NCBI GenBank assembly: GCA_001510575.1
Contig: LNGK01000004.1
Location: 3,718,667-3,782,666 of the forward strand
From: Knoxdaviesia capensis
Lineage: Eukaryota > Ascomycota > Sordariomycetes > Microascales > Gondwanamycetaceae
Length of the DNA stretch: 64,000 nucleotides
Direction of reading: 5' to 3'
The notes beneath the pieces are model-generated. The model made no database searches. It worked only from the letters and a program-made list of their open reading frames with translations, and had not been told where the DNA came from. Positions within the stretch are counted from its first letter, which is position 1, and every line of letters starts with the position of its first letter. Shown here one piece after another: positions 45,626 through 58,100 of this stretch. The translations under genes and the position numbers were made by a program.

Positions 45626-48600
45626 AGCGAGCGGTGCAAAGCAAACGAAATCGACACTTTCAACTCCCACGAAGTTGTCATATATTATTATGCTTGTTGT
45701 TCTTCCGACTTGATACCCACTGGCCCCGGAGAGGACATGTAATTTTTTTTTTCATCTCGGAGTTTTCATCCCATATGGGGGGTTGCTGGATGTGTCACCT
45801 TCTAGATGGGATTGCTTTTCACCCAGGGACAACAAGTACCACAGTTATTATTTTCTTTTTTTCGGGTCTGGATTTGACTGGATGTTACATTTACAGTTTA
45901 ATCTGTGGGGACGTATGAGAGTGATGGACTGTCTGGATTTATCACTCCCATATATATATGTATGGGCTCGGGTCGCCGATATGGAGTTCTTCTTTTTGGG
46001 CTGTTCTTGTTGCTATCGGGGCTCTTTTTGGTAGACGGGGATGTTCGGGGAACTCTTTTTGGGAAGGACGGATTTGTCTTTCTTTCGGTGAGAAGCTGTA
46101 TGATTACACGCCGGGAGTTTGGAGATGAGTGGACTTGGCTGGCTGGGCTAGCTGGTGAACATTACCGAAGGTGAGACAGAGGGGATCGAAGAAGGTATTG
46201 GAGTCTTCTGGAGGAACAGGAAAGGACGCTTGGGAAATGTTTTTGGCATACCGCCTTTCTTCTGGATTATTTCCGAGTTGAATGAGAAGGGGAAAGAAAG
46301 CAGTTGGTTCTTCCGCTTTTCGCTGTACAATTCTGTTTTGATATCTGTGTCTGGGAGCTCGCAAACACACACCCTGCTCTGCCAAGTTTTCGCTTTTGTT
46401 TTTAGGGATACATACTTGGGTGTACATACCACTACAACTCTTTCTGGACCGACGGGGGCTTTGAAAGGCCACGCGGGTCCGGGAATCGAGGATCTCCTAA
46501 ATAGATTAGATTTCTTTTTTATTATTTTTTGTGTGTTGTTGCGTCCGGCGAGTGTGAGATGTGGTATGTGAGGTGTGGCTTCGGGTGAACTGTCGACTGA
46601 CTAAGGTTTAGGCATTTGTGGATGGTTGAGAAACAACACGTCGTCGACATCAGGCAGGCATTGGCATCAAGAGACCGTGAAGAAGATGAAGAAGTGAGAC
46701 CGGCCAGAACTTGAGAAATCTATTTTGGAAAAAAAAAATTGGAGACGGGAATATGCATCCACTCGAGCTCGGGAGGAACAGTCCTGAAAAGAGTAGGGAG
46801 AGAGAAGAAGAGAGATCCAAGAAATAATGGGAGGACCCCAGGTTATAAAAGCAAAGAGGGGGCATCGGGCACCGGACTCGGGGTACGGGTAATAGGATTA
46901 TCTCCGGGGCGAGGCGTTGGGGGAATCTGAATAGGCAGAGAAGACGCGAAGAGGCTATACGAGATGTAAGCGAAGGGGGGGGCTCAGAAGGCTGCGGAGT
47001 GGTTGATGGCAGGCGGCTGCCAAGCGAGCGTGGTATCGTGGATGCACCAGTATGGCGATTGGCTGTGGGAGGTACAGACTGCAGCAGAGGCTTTTGTTAC
47101 GTACTGCACATATATACATAGAGACTGAACTGGTTGTCGTGATGGATCTGGGTAACCGGCACGGTGATCCGCGGGAAAAAACGGGGCCGGAAGGAGGATG
47201 TTTGCGGAGTTAAGGGTCGGAGCGCGAGGGAAGTGGAAGGATGGAAAGACTTTTTCACGTTCTAGCACAGGTGCCTAGGAAAATAAAAAGACGCAGGGAA
47301 AATCGTGGGTTCCTGTTTCAGGTCGGGTCGGTGCTTGGGTTAATTTACACCAGATCGGAGGGTTATATATTCCGGCTTCTCTCACAACATGTCCGTCTGC
47401 CATGCACATATGTATTTCTTGCAGTGAGGGTAGCGAATGACGAGAGAGGAAGAAAACACACATACACACGTACACACATGCACACATGCAGCAGCAAGCT
47501 CTCTCGGGAGTGTGACGAGAGGGCCTGGCGTCGGGGATGCATGTTGGGGGGAGGATGGTTACATCTCGGGCATCTGGACATCAGTTCAAGACCGAGACGT
47601 GGATGCGATTGGCTGGGGTGTAAGCTGAAAAAAAAAAAAAAACCACCAGAAAAGGGAACAGGAAATCTTACGCAAGACATGGGCCAGAATCTAGAGTAGG
47701 ATTTTCTTCTTGGGTTCTTTTGACGTGAAGTTCGGGCAGTGGGTTGTCAGAATAGGGTGGGCGGATACGGACGCACCCAGAAACCAGAAACCGCGTGTTG
47801 CGTGTGGCTATGAAGTTCTTCCTTGGTTGACTGGTTTTGGGGGTGACGGGACGCCTGGTGTCGTCGTTGTTAGACGAGACCGGAGAGGTTGGCGTGGGAT
47901 CTGGAAGGAATACCGAAGTGGTGGGATGGAAGAGCACTGACAAGATAGCAGACATACTAAAAGGCCAACGCGAGGTGATCTGTACGTGAGGGATGCTGGA
48001 TTGACCTACGGAGAGGGGGGGAATACTCCCGGCCACGCTCATGAAGGCCGGAACGAACAAGCTATCAAGGGTAGTCGAAAAGGGCTTCTTGAAGAGAGAA
48101 CTGGGAATAGTCTAGTGTCATGGTGTGTAATAAGCTGAAATATATTGGCAGTTCTCTGCATGTACGATATGATCCCCTCCGGCTTACGGCAGCTTCCGCA
48201 ACACGCTGAAGAAGTGACAGCAATTGCTCGTGGGAAGAGTGTGGGGGACAGCCACGGAAGGCGCGGACGACTGAAGAGCTCTCTCCTCTTCGACACAGTT
48301 GGGAAGGAAGGTGCGAGAGGTGGACACGGGAAACGTAGTCACGAGGATTGTGTGACTAAATGACCGTCATCCGATTGTGGACACACGAAAACCACGTTGG
48401 AAATACTTCAACCTTTCCTAAGTTAATACTTGATGCTGCCTTTCATCGTTCATCGGTATGGACAACCAAAGTACTTTGGCCGACACACACACACACGCAC
48501 ACACACACCAAACGGGGAGAACGAGCGAACGGACCAACCAACAGATGGAAAAAAGAAACCATGTTTCGGATAACGGCGTCGGGATCCGTTGTGTTGTACC

Positions 48601-51600
48601 ACACAACCTGCGCGGCACCATTTGGGGTGTTTGATTTCGTGCTGTCAACCACCTCTGGATGCAGTCTCAGTCAGCATGGGCTTTACACGACCGTTTGTAC
48701 TGGCCTTTGGTTGATCCACCACCCAAGGCGAGTTGACGGGGTCTTGTCTCATGTACCCTGGTTCTCTGGTCTGCTTCTGAATCCAACACAAACCGAAAGC
48801 AAACCGTGAGAATTGCAGTCAAGAGGCACACGAATATCTGGTGGTCTGGACCGAGACACACCTACGACATCGGCTGTACATTCGTTTTTTGTTGGAATGG
48901 GTTCATCGCCGGACTGGCTGCTGTGCTCTGCCGCCACATCACAAAATCCACATCTCACACCACACCGCCAATCGGCGACGAGAACATGCCCAGAGCAAGG
49001 GAAAAGAAAACGACCAATGATGAAAGTGGCGTCCATCTGGATCTCACACACTGTCAGAACCGCCGGGACCGAGACTGGGTCACTGTTCTAGCAACTGCAA
49101 CACTAGAGACGGGCTTCTCGGGTACCGCTGCAACCACAGCAGCAACACTGCCAGTGGCTGAAGCCGACTGACCGGTGGGCTGTCTGTCTTGTTCGGGGAG
49201 CTCTCTCTCCCCCTCCTCGATCTGCCACTGAAATGTGTATAGGGGGCAGGGGTCACCGCGCAGGGCAGCTCATCTGCTAAGCGCAAATCCGATCTGGGAG
49301 ACGGATCCATGCGTGGATGAAATGCTATATATTCTGGTGAGGGAGAACTTCCAGGCTATACCGCCTCCCTTTCTGGAATCCCGAGCACCCTTTTGTTTTT
49401 GGTTTCAATTGTCAGAGATGCGCGGCCGGACATTCGTTGAAACGAAACAAAAAATTGCGCCGCCCGGACTTCGTGTTGGGGATGTGCACCAGCTAAATGC
49501 ACCTCAATTCCCATGCCGTGTGCAAAGAATCCCCGGATATTAAATCACCCCCCTTTCAAAAATTCACCTTGACGGAAGCTTTCACGAACCCCACACAGGT
49601 GCATAACGATGATCATATGCGCCAGGCAAGTCAAGACTCATCTTCCTTGCATATCTGATTTCCTGGCAATCTGGAACATATATTTGGGGCCTTTTGACTT
49701 TACAAACACAGCGGATCCAATACACATATGGGTGGTAGGTTGTTAACTTGTTCAACCTGATTTTATACTCCGTTTGCCCACGGATGTCGAACCCCCTGGG
49801 CCAAAGATCTGAAGGGTCTGACATACATCGGCCGACGGGACCCCAATTGCCAGTGATACTGGCTCTACTATCAATGCTACACAAGTTTTGGTTTTCTTTT
49901 TTACCCCATCGTCCGAGACCACGGAACTGAACAGCCCAGCAGCAAATAAGGACATGAATACCCCCCCAACAGCCAAATCGATGTGTCAGATGCCATCCCT
50001 GGGCCATAGCGGCTTGGCTGGCTTCAGCGGGATGGATGACATAGTTCCTCGGTTCTCATGGGAAGGATAGGAAAACGTGGATAGATCGGAGGATATTTTG
50101 GCCCTTTGAGTGTGCACATGGACCTCATCAACATGTGCAGAAGTACCGCACACGGTAAACGACAATCTCCTCTTCCTCCTCGCCTCCCCAGACCTGCAGC
50201 ACGGCAGGTTGGGTTGCGTGTCTGGGGGCTCCGCTTTGGAGAGGAGCTTCTGGCTTTGTATCTCGAGCTTCCTCTCTCCCTTCACCAAGTTTCACTGTCA
50301 CAGTTTCTCCCCCCCTTACTTACATGAGCTGCATCTGAATCCCGTTTGTGTCTCCGGGAAAGCGTTTGTGGATGGGATGCAATCACACGGACTGGATCAG
50401 CGTCTCTCCCTCCCTGACATGAACAGCACACTATCAGATATTTCTCTCTTTCTTTTCCCTGCCTCCAGGTGTTCACGCGGCACCATGAGGATGACCAAAA
50501 CAAGGCTCTGCTTTCCTTTACTTTCCGCGTCACTACGTAGAGTCGCCTCGAGTTGGCTCGGAACAAATCTACTCCCAAACGGCCCTCTCCCACTTTCTCC
50601 AAGCCTCCCTTCCATACACCCTAATCTGAACGCCGGCAGATACATCGGGGTTACGCCTAAGAGCGAAGGTATATAAGTTTGCAACTGATTTGGAAGTTCC
50701 GCCCTCCTCCCACGCCCCCTTCTCCCTTTTCTCATCCCCATGTTCTCTCTCCGTCTTTGGTCTCATCGTCAACTTGCACTGGAGGTGTCTGTGTCTGTGT
50801 CTGCGTCTGTGTCTGTGATACGCATGGCCGTGTATACCACTTTGCATGCCCGATTTTTGTTCAGATATTGGATATCCTATGTCCGTGACTGCATATATGC
50901 TATATCGGATTCTTCAACCTAATTCTGTTTACCTCCTTTTCCTCATATCCTATATACATGCATATGGCAATCTTGCTCTGCCTTCCTTCTTCAGCCGCTG
51001 TCTCAGACACCCCATCGGGTGCGTTTGTTACACCGGCCGAGTGTCGTTGACTCTTGTTTTTTAAAAACATCGCCCAGATCCGCATCCCATCCATCCCTCT
51101 TGCCTTTTTTCTTTCTGTTGCTGCTCCCTCCAAGACTCTCATTTCCGCTCTTCTCCACCCCATGCATCCATATCTGTCTGAAAAAAAAATAACACCGGCG
51201 ATCATTTCCGATTCCTCATTGTTGACTTGCGTTTCTTCCTTCTCCACAGCGCTTGTGTGAACCTTCCTGGCATCTGGACTCTGGTCGTTTGCATGCCAAG
51301 AAAGCTTTCCTCCGAAATCGCGGTTCTGCGTCTCAGAGCTTTCTTGTGACCTCTACACCACGAGATATCCCATTGCCCAATTGACTCCTATACCCATCAC
51401 TCCGTGTTTATCTTACAGAATTTCGCCTCTTCTCTGAACTGCTGCTAGGTTTGAATGTGCACTTCCATATACTTGTCGAGAAACGAGCTGTGAAACCACC
51501 ATTTCTTGGCCTGCACTCCCTCTGTGCTTGAAGCGCTCACCCTTCGGGCGACGAGAACCAGCCAGGGACTGGTGTTAATGGTGACGGACAGAAGACCACA

Positions 51601-51620
51601 TAGTCCTTTACAAGCAGACC
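45626..51620. other. About 6 kb intergenic between the transcription factor and the MFS transporter
   Basis: No frame with recognisable domains. The left part (45626-46200) is probably 3' untranslated region. It holds an A run at 47628-47641 and a CA repeat at 48483-48508. 50690-51260 is CT-rich and ends in the transporter leader. Confidence 0.5.
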
Positions 51621-51709
51621 ATGGCGTTGGAAGGCTCTCGGGCACCCGGTGCCTTGCAAATAGAGAGATGGCTTTCCAGATTCCGGCCACAGCGGAAATC
51701 CCCAAGTGA
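51578..51709 (+). promoter_or_regulatory. Upstream ORF overlapping the MFS transporter start
   Basis: ATG 51578-51580 opens a 43-codon frame ending in TGA at 51707-51709 and overlapping the main ATG (51621) in another frame. It has T at -3, while the main start has A at -3 and G at +4, so initiation at the main ATG by leaky scanning is plausible. A 12-codon uORF (51456-51494) lies upstream. Confidence 0.4.
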
Positions 51710-53996
51710 GGCGACGTCACCGGTATCCGCGTCGCTATCACCAACGCCAGAGCCGCAACACCTGCGGAGTTCGGCGCCATATCGTGGCCCGGATGACACC
51801 GGACCGGAGGATAAACAATCCTCCCCTAAGCGGACGTTGACGTCGACCTCAAAACCAAGCGCCGAGATCGAGTACCCTGTGGGAGTTAAGCTTGCGTTGA
51901 TATTGATATCTCTGATGACAAGCATGTTTCTTGTTGCATTGGTAAGCTTTTCAATGTTGCAAATGATTCTGGCATCTTTATTCTCGTACTAACTTGTGTG
52001 TAGGACCGATTGATCATAGCAACTGCAATCCCACAAATCACCGACGACTTCAACTCCGTGACGGATATCGGCTGGTACGGCAGTGCGTTCCTGCTCGCCC
52101 ACTGCGGATGCCAGCTTATCTTCGGCAAGCTGTACACATTCTGGCCGGTCAAATATGTGTACCTCTCCAGCATTCTACTCTTTGAGATCGGCTCGGCCAT
52201 TTGCGGCGCGGCTCCCAACTCGTTGGCGTTTATCCTGGGGCGTGCCATCGCGGGTATCGGGGGTGCGGGCATCTTCACCGGTGCTGTGGTGATCCTAGTG
52301 CACTCGGTGCCTCTGCACAAGCGGCCGATGTTCCAGGGGTTCTTCGGGGCCATCTTTGGCGTGGCTTCCGTGGCGGGGCCGTTGGTGGGCGGAGCGTTCA
52401 CGACGAAAGTGACGTGGCGCTGGTGCTTCTACATCAACCTACCGCTGGGGGCTGTGGCAATGGTTATTATCATGATGATACTCAACGTGAAGCAGGAGAG
52501 GCAGTCACCGCCGAAATCGCTGTGGGAGAACGTGAAGCAGCTGGACTTCCCGGGGTCGCTTATGTTCATTCCGGGGACGATCTCGCTGTTGCTGGCGCTG
52601 CAGTGGGGAGGCGTTGAGTACCCAGTAAGTGTTTCCCCTGTTGGCCATCAGGCACATATCGACATAAAGTCCTGTTGCTAACCCCTTGCTTGTCCCTACC
52701 GTGAAGTGGCGCTCGGCGACTATCATCGCCCTGCTGGTTCTGGCGGGCGTCTGCTTCATTGCGTTCGTTCTCATTCAGATCTGGCGGCCGGAGACGGCAA
52801 CTGTGGCGCCGCGGATTATTTCGCAGCGGAGTATTCTGTCGGGTGTTTGCGTGACCTTTTGTGTCGGCGCCGAGATGATGATTGTTGGTACGTCATGGAA
52901 TGCTCAGCTTTCTGGAAAGGATGCCGCACTTCAAGCTGTAGGAGACACTAACACGGCCGTTTCCCTGGGGTTAGTTTACTACCTGCCTATCTGGTTTCAG
53001 GCCATCAAGGGCCTGTCCGCTGTGGACTCGGGGATCCGGATGATCCCGCTGCTCCTGGCCATGGTGTTTGCCACGGGCTCCACCGGCGGCCTCGTCTCGA
53101 AGATTGGATACTACACGCCGGTCATGTTCGTCGGCATCATGCTGATGACCATCGGCGGCGGGCTGCTCACCACACTCGAAGTCGACACGCCGCAGGCGCG
53201 CTGGATCGGCTACGAGTTCCTGTACGGCTTCGGCCTGGGCGCAACCTTCCAGACGCCCAACATTGCCGCGCAGACGGTGCTCCCGCTCGCCGACGTGCCG
53301 GTCGGCACGGCGCTCGTTCTCTTCAGCCAGCTGCTCGGCGGCGCCATCTTCATCTCCGTCGGCCAGAACGTGCTGAACAACCAGCTGGTCGCGCGGCTCT
53401 CCAGCCTACCGGGCTTTGACGCCGTGGCCGCCATCAAGAATCTTGGTGCCACCACCCTGACCGCGCAGTTCCCGGACGCCGACACGCGGCGCTTTGTGAT
53501 GGCGCAGTACAACGAGGCGCTGCGGCGTGTGTTCCAGGTCGGGCTGGTTATGGCGTGCCTGTCGATTCTGGGCGGGGGCTTCATGGAGTGGAAGAGCGTC
53601 AAGCGCGACCTGAACAAGGCGAAGACGGCGGCGGCGAGTGATGCGGAAAACGGCGTTGTGGAGGTTGTGACGGCGCAGGAGGAGAAGACGGCGGCGCGGG
53701 TCTCCGGTTCCGGGGCGGTCTCGGGAACTTCCGCGGGTCCCGTCGGAGCCGTGGCGTCAGGGGCGGGCGTTCTAGAAGCCGACGAGAAGCCTTTTTCCGA
53801 CGTTGGTCGCACGGCGACCGTCTCTCAGGTGGATGCGGGTGACCCCGAAGAGTCCGAAGAGTCCGAAGAGAAGAACACGGCAGTCACCACAACCGCCTCT
53901 GCCGCCAGCCAAGAACCAGCATGGGCAGGAACTCAATCAGCCCCGGTTGCTCTTTCCACTCCTGCCGACACATCCTCACGGGCCGCTCCTTCCTAG
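51621..53996 (+). CDS. MFS transporter, DHA2 (14-TM drug:H+ antiporter) type
   Basis: Four exons: 51621-51941, 52004-52624, 52707-52887 and 52975-53996, giving 714 residues. Intron 1 has a perfect TACTAAC branch. The exon 3/4 junction makes MIVVYYLPIWFQAIKG, continuous across the membrane segment. The ~90-residue N-terminus is cytosolic and Ser/Pro-rich. TM1 ends VALDRLIIATAIPQITDDF, the usual DHA2 motif. Then come GKLYTFWPVKYVYL, RAIAGIGGAG, the antiporter motif VAGPLVGGAF, and WRWCFYINLPLGA. A long Ala/Glu/Ser tail ends the protein. Such carriers export drugs or metabolites at the plasma or vacuolar membrane using the proton gradient. The substrate is unknown and no biosynthetic genes adjoin. 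Exon 4 is much more GC-rich than exon 1. Confidence 0.93.
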
Positions 53997-55651
53997 GCTG
54001 GTTACCTTTTTTTTTCTTTCTTTCTTTTTTTTTTCTGTTGCTTTTTTCTCCTCTTCAAGTTGCCCGTTGTCTCGCTCTATCTTTCTCCAGCTTTCCCCTT
54101 CCCCCTCCCTCCCCTTTTTGAACCCGGTCTGCAGTGTGTTGTGGCGGGTATAACTATCGTCTCTCTCTCTCGCTTTCTATTGCGTGTGTGTGTATGTGTG
54201 TGCTGGTACTCGAAGAATCTGCGAGCACATAAAAAGTGTGAATAACGTCAGTCGCGGCAGTTTTGGTTTTGTGTATAGACACTTGTGTGAATTCATGCAT
54301 GCACAGAGGCAGTGAGCAGCGAGCCGCGTAATCTGTACATGACTCCACGCATGCCGAACGAGAGATCGGCCGGAGAGACGGCGGCGTTTAGTGGGCTTGC
54401 ACCTGTGCCGTTCTTCTGCGAGATACGTACAGTCTCTGCAGAGGCTCGTTGCGCTCTGCGTTGAGTGTAGCATCCAGCCGTCTCTCCTCGACGCCTCCAG
54501 AGGCCCGCGAGAGTGCGCCGGGTTCCCAGTAAAGTGATCGCGTGCGTCGCTCCCTGCCCGGTGCCGTGGCTGTTCTTAACGAGGGCATAAGCGATTAGTC
54601 GTAGCCCTAGGGTAGGGAGAGTTAGACCACCCCAACTTCCCAAGACGGGAGGATGTTGATGCACTTACTGTTGAGGTCCAACATCTTCGCATATGTAAGG
54701 GGAACACGCCCTATGTCACGGGCATCTATCTGGTGCTTATTATTCTGAGCTCCGCCTACGAGGACCTTTCTCGGTCTAGGAGAAACATTTTAGGATTCAT
54801 TTAACCCTAAGCGTATAGAATTCTAGGAAAAAAAAGACCAGCCGCGCGACCGTCGCGCGACTTGGGCACATGGGAGCATTTCCCACACAAGATCCACCAA
54901 ATCCCTGATGGATGAACCATACGAACGAAGCTGCTTGGCCCAGTAAAGAAGCCCCCGGACTCCCGCATCTTCTCCCACAATCTGGTTGGAAAAAAGAAAA
55001 GAAATAAAACAGAAAGATATAGACAAGAAAAGGAAAGGAAAAAAAATGAAGTGAGCAAACGAGTGACGCTGGATAGCGAGAGGGTTAAGAAGCGACTTGG
55101 AGTTCGCGAAGACCAGAGGGCTATAGAATGCAGTCGATCGGGAACAGCAACTCCCGTGCCTGCCATATATACATAGTTGAAGAATGAGGCACTGGTGTAT
55201 CCGATATTGTCCGCAGTTGCAGTACAAAAACCCGAATTGTGACGAATTTTCGAGAGGCACCATGTTGCACATGGGCGACCTTGTGGTTCTGGCAGCTTGA
55301 GCGCAAACAAGTGTCAAGATTGGGAGAAGAGAGTAGGGTCCCGAAAGCGAGAGAGGCAGGGAGCGAGAGAGGAAAGAAGAAAGAGAAGGGAGAATATGAG
55401 AAGAAACGGAACGAGTGGATATCCGCACGCGTGTACATGCATGCAATCTTGTGTAAGGCCAAACAAGCTGTGTGGGACAAGGGGGTCATGATCTATAAGG
55501 TGGCAGGGAGTCTGTGGCAAGACGGTTGAGAGGTAGTGTATCGTGATTCGTCATGGATGGCGCAGAGAAAATCGAAGAGGAGGAAGAGAGTCGAGTGGAA
55601 GGCCAGGAGTGCGGGATGCGCCCGGGGCCAAGAATCAGCCAGCTAACTATC
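53997..55651. other. Intergenic between the MFS transporter and the small membrane protein
   Basis: 3' flanks of the two converging genes. T-rich tracts follow the transporter stop at 54008-54060. No gene is supportable in 1.65 kb. Confidence 0.5.
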
Positions 55652-56146
55652 CTAGTTGTCCTTGTTCTCTCCCCAGATGGGAGCGCCCAGCGGCTTGCTG
55701 ACGCCAAAGCCAACGGCGACAGCGGCACCAACAATCAGGACGATGATGGCGATCTTGACCATGATGCGAGTCCGCTTGCTAAGGCGGCTCATGCACGAGC
55801 ACGACCGGTTGGCCATCTTGGCCGACTTGGCCTTCTTCTTCCAGTACTCGGCACCGGGCCACATGGCGTGGTCTGCTCTTGACACGGTGGTGGAAATGCG
55901 GCGCATGTCGGAGCGATGAGGGACCATGGCCTCGATGTCCTGATCGAACGGGTTGCTGTTTTGCGTGGTGGGAGTCATATCGCGCTGCATTTCGAAGCTC
56001 TTCTCGGTGTACGAGGGAGCTAATGTGGAGGCGTTATCGGGGGCAGCGGCTCTGGCGGGGATTTGAATGGAGTGGGGAGCAGGTTCACGTTGGACCTCTA
56101 GCACCGAAACAACCGGCTCCGACTTCTTATCAGTGACGGAGGCCAT
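55652..56146 (-). CDS. Small single-pass membrane protein of unknown function
   Basis: A single-exon frame of 164 residues from ATG 56144-56146 (context ACAATGG) to a stop at 55652. The first ~95 residues are hydrophilic, Pro/Ser/Thr-rich and likely disordered. A basic, Cys-containing stretch follows (YWKKKAKSAKMANRSCSCMS, then LSKRTRIMVK). One membrane helix of about 20 residues (IAIIVLIVGAAVAVGFGVSK) sits near the C-terminus with a short tail. This suggests a type II or tail-anchored protein with its N-terminus in the cytosol. The CSC motif next to the membrane could be palmitoylated; that is inference. I recall similar uncharacterised proteins in Eurotiomycetes but no function. The promoter side is strongly pyrimidine-rich on the sense strand. 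Confidence 0.7.
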   Translation of the reverse strand: MASVTDKKSEPVVSVLEVQREPAPHSIQIPARAAAPDNASTLAPSYTEKSFEMQRDMTPTTQNSNPFDQDIEAMVPHRSDMRRISTTVSRADHAMWPGAEYWKKKAKSAKMANRSCSCMSRLSKRTRIMVKIAIIVLIVGAAVAVGFGVSKPLGAPIWGENKDN

Positions 56147-58100
56147 TGTGAAAAGTGTAGGCAACGGTGATTGCCTGTGACGGGGAAAGGGGGGTTATAA
56201 AGAGAAAAAAAAAAAAGGAGGTGTCCGGCTGTGACCAGGGGGTGCTGGTGCAACTGTGGTGTGTTGGCGTCAAGGGCCAATTCAAGGAGAGAGTTGGCGG
56301 AGGGCGTATCTCATAACAGTACCAAGCCCAAGGCTGGAGTTAAAATGGTGATCAAGGCGAAGCTGAAATGAGAGCTTGAGTATAAGACGAGCTCACTTCT
56401 TTCTTTGGCGGCGTGGTTCTCGGAAAAGTGCAAATAAATGACCGATGGGAGAGAGAGAAAAGAAAACAGTGAAAGGCAATATGGACCGAGACGAGAATCG
56501 GGCAAGGGGCAGAGATGGCCGAGACGATTCAATACACCCCTGAGTTTGGGAGATGATGGCTATGAAGGCGAAGGGAGAAGAGGAAACTGGCTGGTGTGGT
56601 ACTGGAAAGAAATCAAACTTGTTAGAGACACGCAATCACGGGCAGTCGATGGGCGAACTGAGAGCTATCTATTTATCAAGGCATATCGGTGTCTGTGTGC
56701 AGGGGTGAAGGAGTTCGTGGCGGTCACAGTGGCACAATATCCACTGTTAGGTGGTGCACAAGGTGGTACCAGAGGCTGGCCCAGGACACAGGGAACACGG
56801 CCAGTTGTGGAAAGGGGATGAGAGCGTATGGAAGAAGCAAAAGAAGGTGAATAGGAGTAGTGGATTGGGAGCAGCAGAAGAGACACAGAGTACTGGGGTT
56901 TCTGGCTGATCTCCCCGTCTTTCTCAGATAGACTCTGGCATAAAGGAAAAGAAGGAAAAGGCGACGTGGGTGTAAATGTATAAGACAGCACCAAAGTGAG
57001 GGAAAAGAGTGGGAAAGGAGGACGATCATGACTGGGATACAAGCCACACTTACAGAGGTTTTAGATTCGCGGCCTCTCGATGATTTGGAATAGAGCGAGA
57101 CCAAGGAGTGGGATGGGAGGCTAAGAGATTATCGTTTGAATGAGGAATAAGAGAATACCACGGTGGCAACGAGCAAAGGAGGCCGGCATAGGAGAACAAG
57201 AGGGTTGAGGTGGTAGTTAAACTCGGAAGAATATCACCGGACCTTTTAGGGAGTTGGAGTGGGAGGCCGAGAGAAAGAGAAGAGAGAGACGTAGTACGAG
57301 ATATCGATAGACTGGGAGAGAGAGAGAGAGAGCGCACGCGCAGATGAAGTCGTGATGGAGAAGAATAAGAAGAGGAAGAAAATAGATGACGATATGATAT
57401 GCAGATGGGATGACGAGATCAACAAAAGAGCCGGAAGATGGTGTCTTGGAACAAGGAAGCAACCGGTAAGACAATAGACGACGATTAGAGGGAGGAAGAG
57501 ATAACACCGGGAGACTGAGAAAAAGAGAGTGGGATGGATGTAAGTGGTATATGTATATATGGAGAAGAGAATATCGAGGGATGGAGAATGAGAAGGGAGG
57601 GGGAAGATATATGGTATTGAAAGTAATGCAATGTGTGACTGGGACCGTAAAGTATCGTTACAGTGGCAGACCCATACGCTAGGTACAAGACAAGTGGAGA
57701 GGGAACGAACAGGGAAAGAGGCACAATAAAACTGGAAGGAGCCAAATGGCAGAAAGAAAGCAACACGGCCGATGTAAGAGTTTGGATGTGGTAGAGGAAG
57801 AAGAAGAAGAAGAAGAAGAAGAGGAGGAGGAGGAGGAGGAAGAAGTTTAAAAGAAGAGAAAAGGAGGGAAAAGACGAAGACGAGAGAGGACGAAGACAGC
57901 ACAGCTCCAATTCAGCTGATAAGACAAGACGATAGGAAATGATATTCAGCAGGGAAAGAACAGGCGAAGCAGGAAGGGACGGGGAAACCGCGTGGATGGA
58001 TGGCTACTTCCTCCTCATCAAATGGGCAAGAGCAGGTCAGTAGGAAAATCAGAGAGGTATCAAAAGCGAGCGAGAGCGTGAAGTGGGTGCATGTACATTG
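56147..58100 (-). promoter_or_regulatory. Long pyrimidine-rich (sense strand) upstream region
   Basis: For nearly 2 kb upstream of the small membrane protein the plus strand is purine-rich, including GAGA runs and a GAA/GGA repeat at 57797-57845. The sense strand is therefore CT-rich, as in fungal leaders. Long frames on the minus strand here are just Ser/Leu/Phe-rich translations of CT tracts. Confidence 0.35.
57797..57845. repeat. GAA/GGA trinucleotide repeat
   Basis: About nine GAA units followed by GAG/GGA units on the plus strand, a homopurine mirror-like tract able to form a triplex. Confidence 0.85.

Noticed and set aside
51621..53996. Drug-efflux or secondary-metabolite cluster around the MFS transporter
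   Set aside because: No synthase, oxygenase or other biosynthetic gene lies next to it; neighbours are a small membrane protein and a distant regulator.
57246..57910. Long Ser/Leu/Phe-rich frames on the minus strand
   Set aside because: They are translations of CT tracts in overlapping frames without domains, as expected for a leader region.
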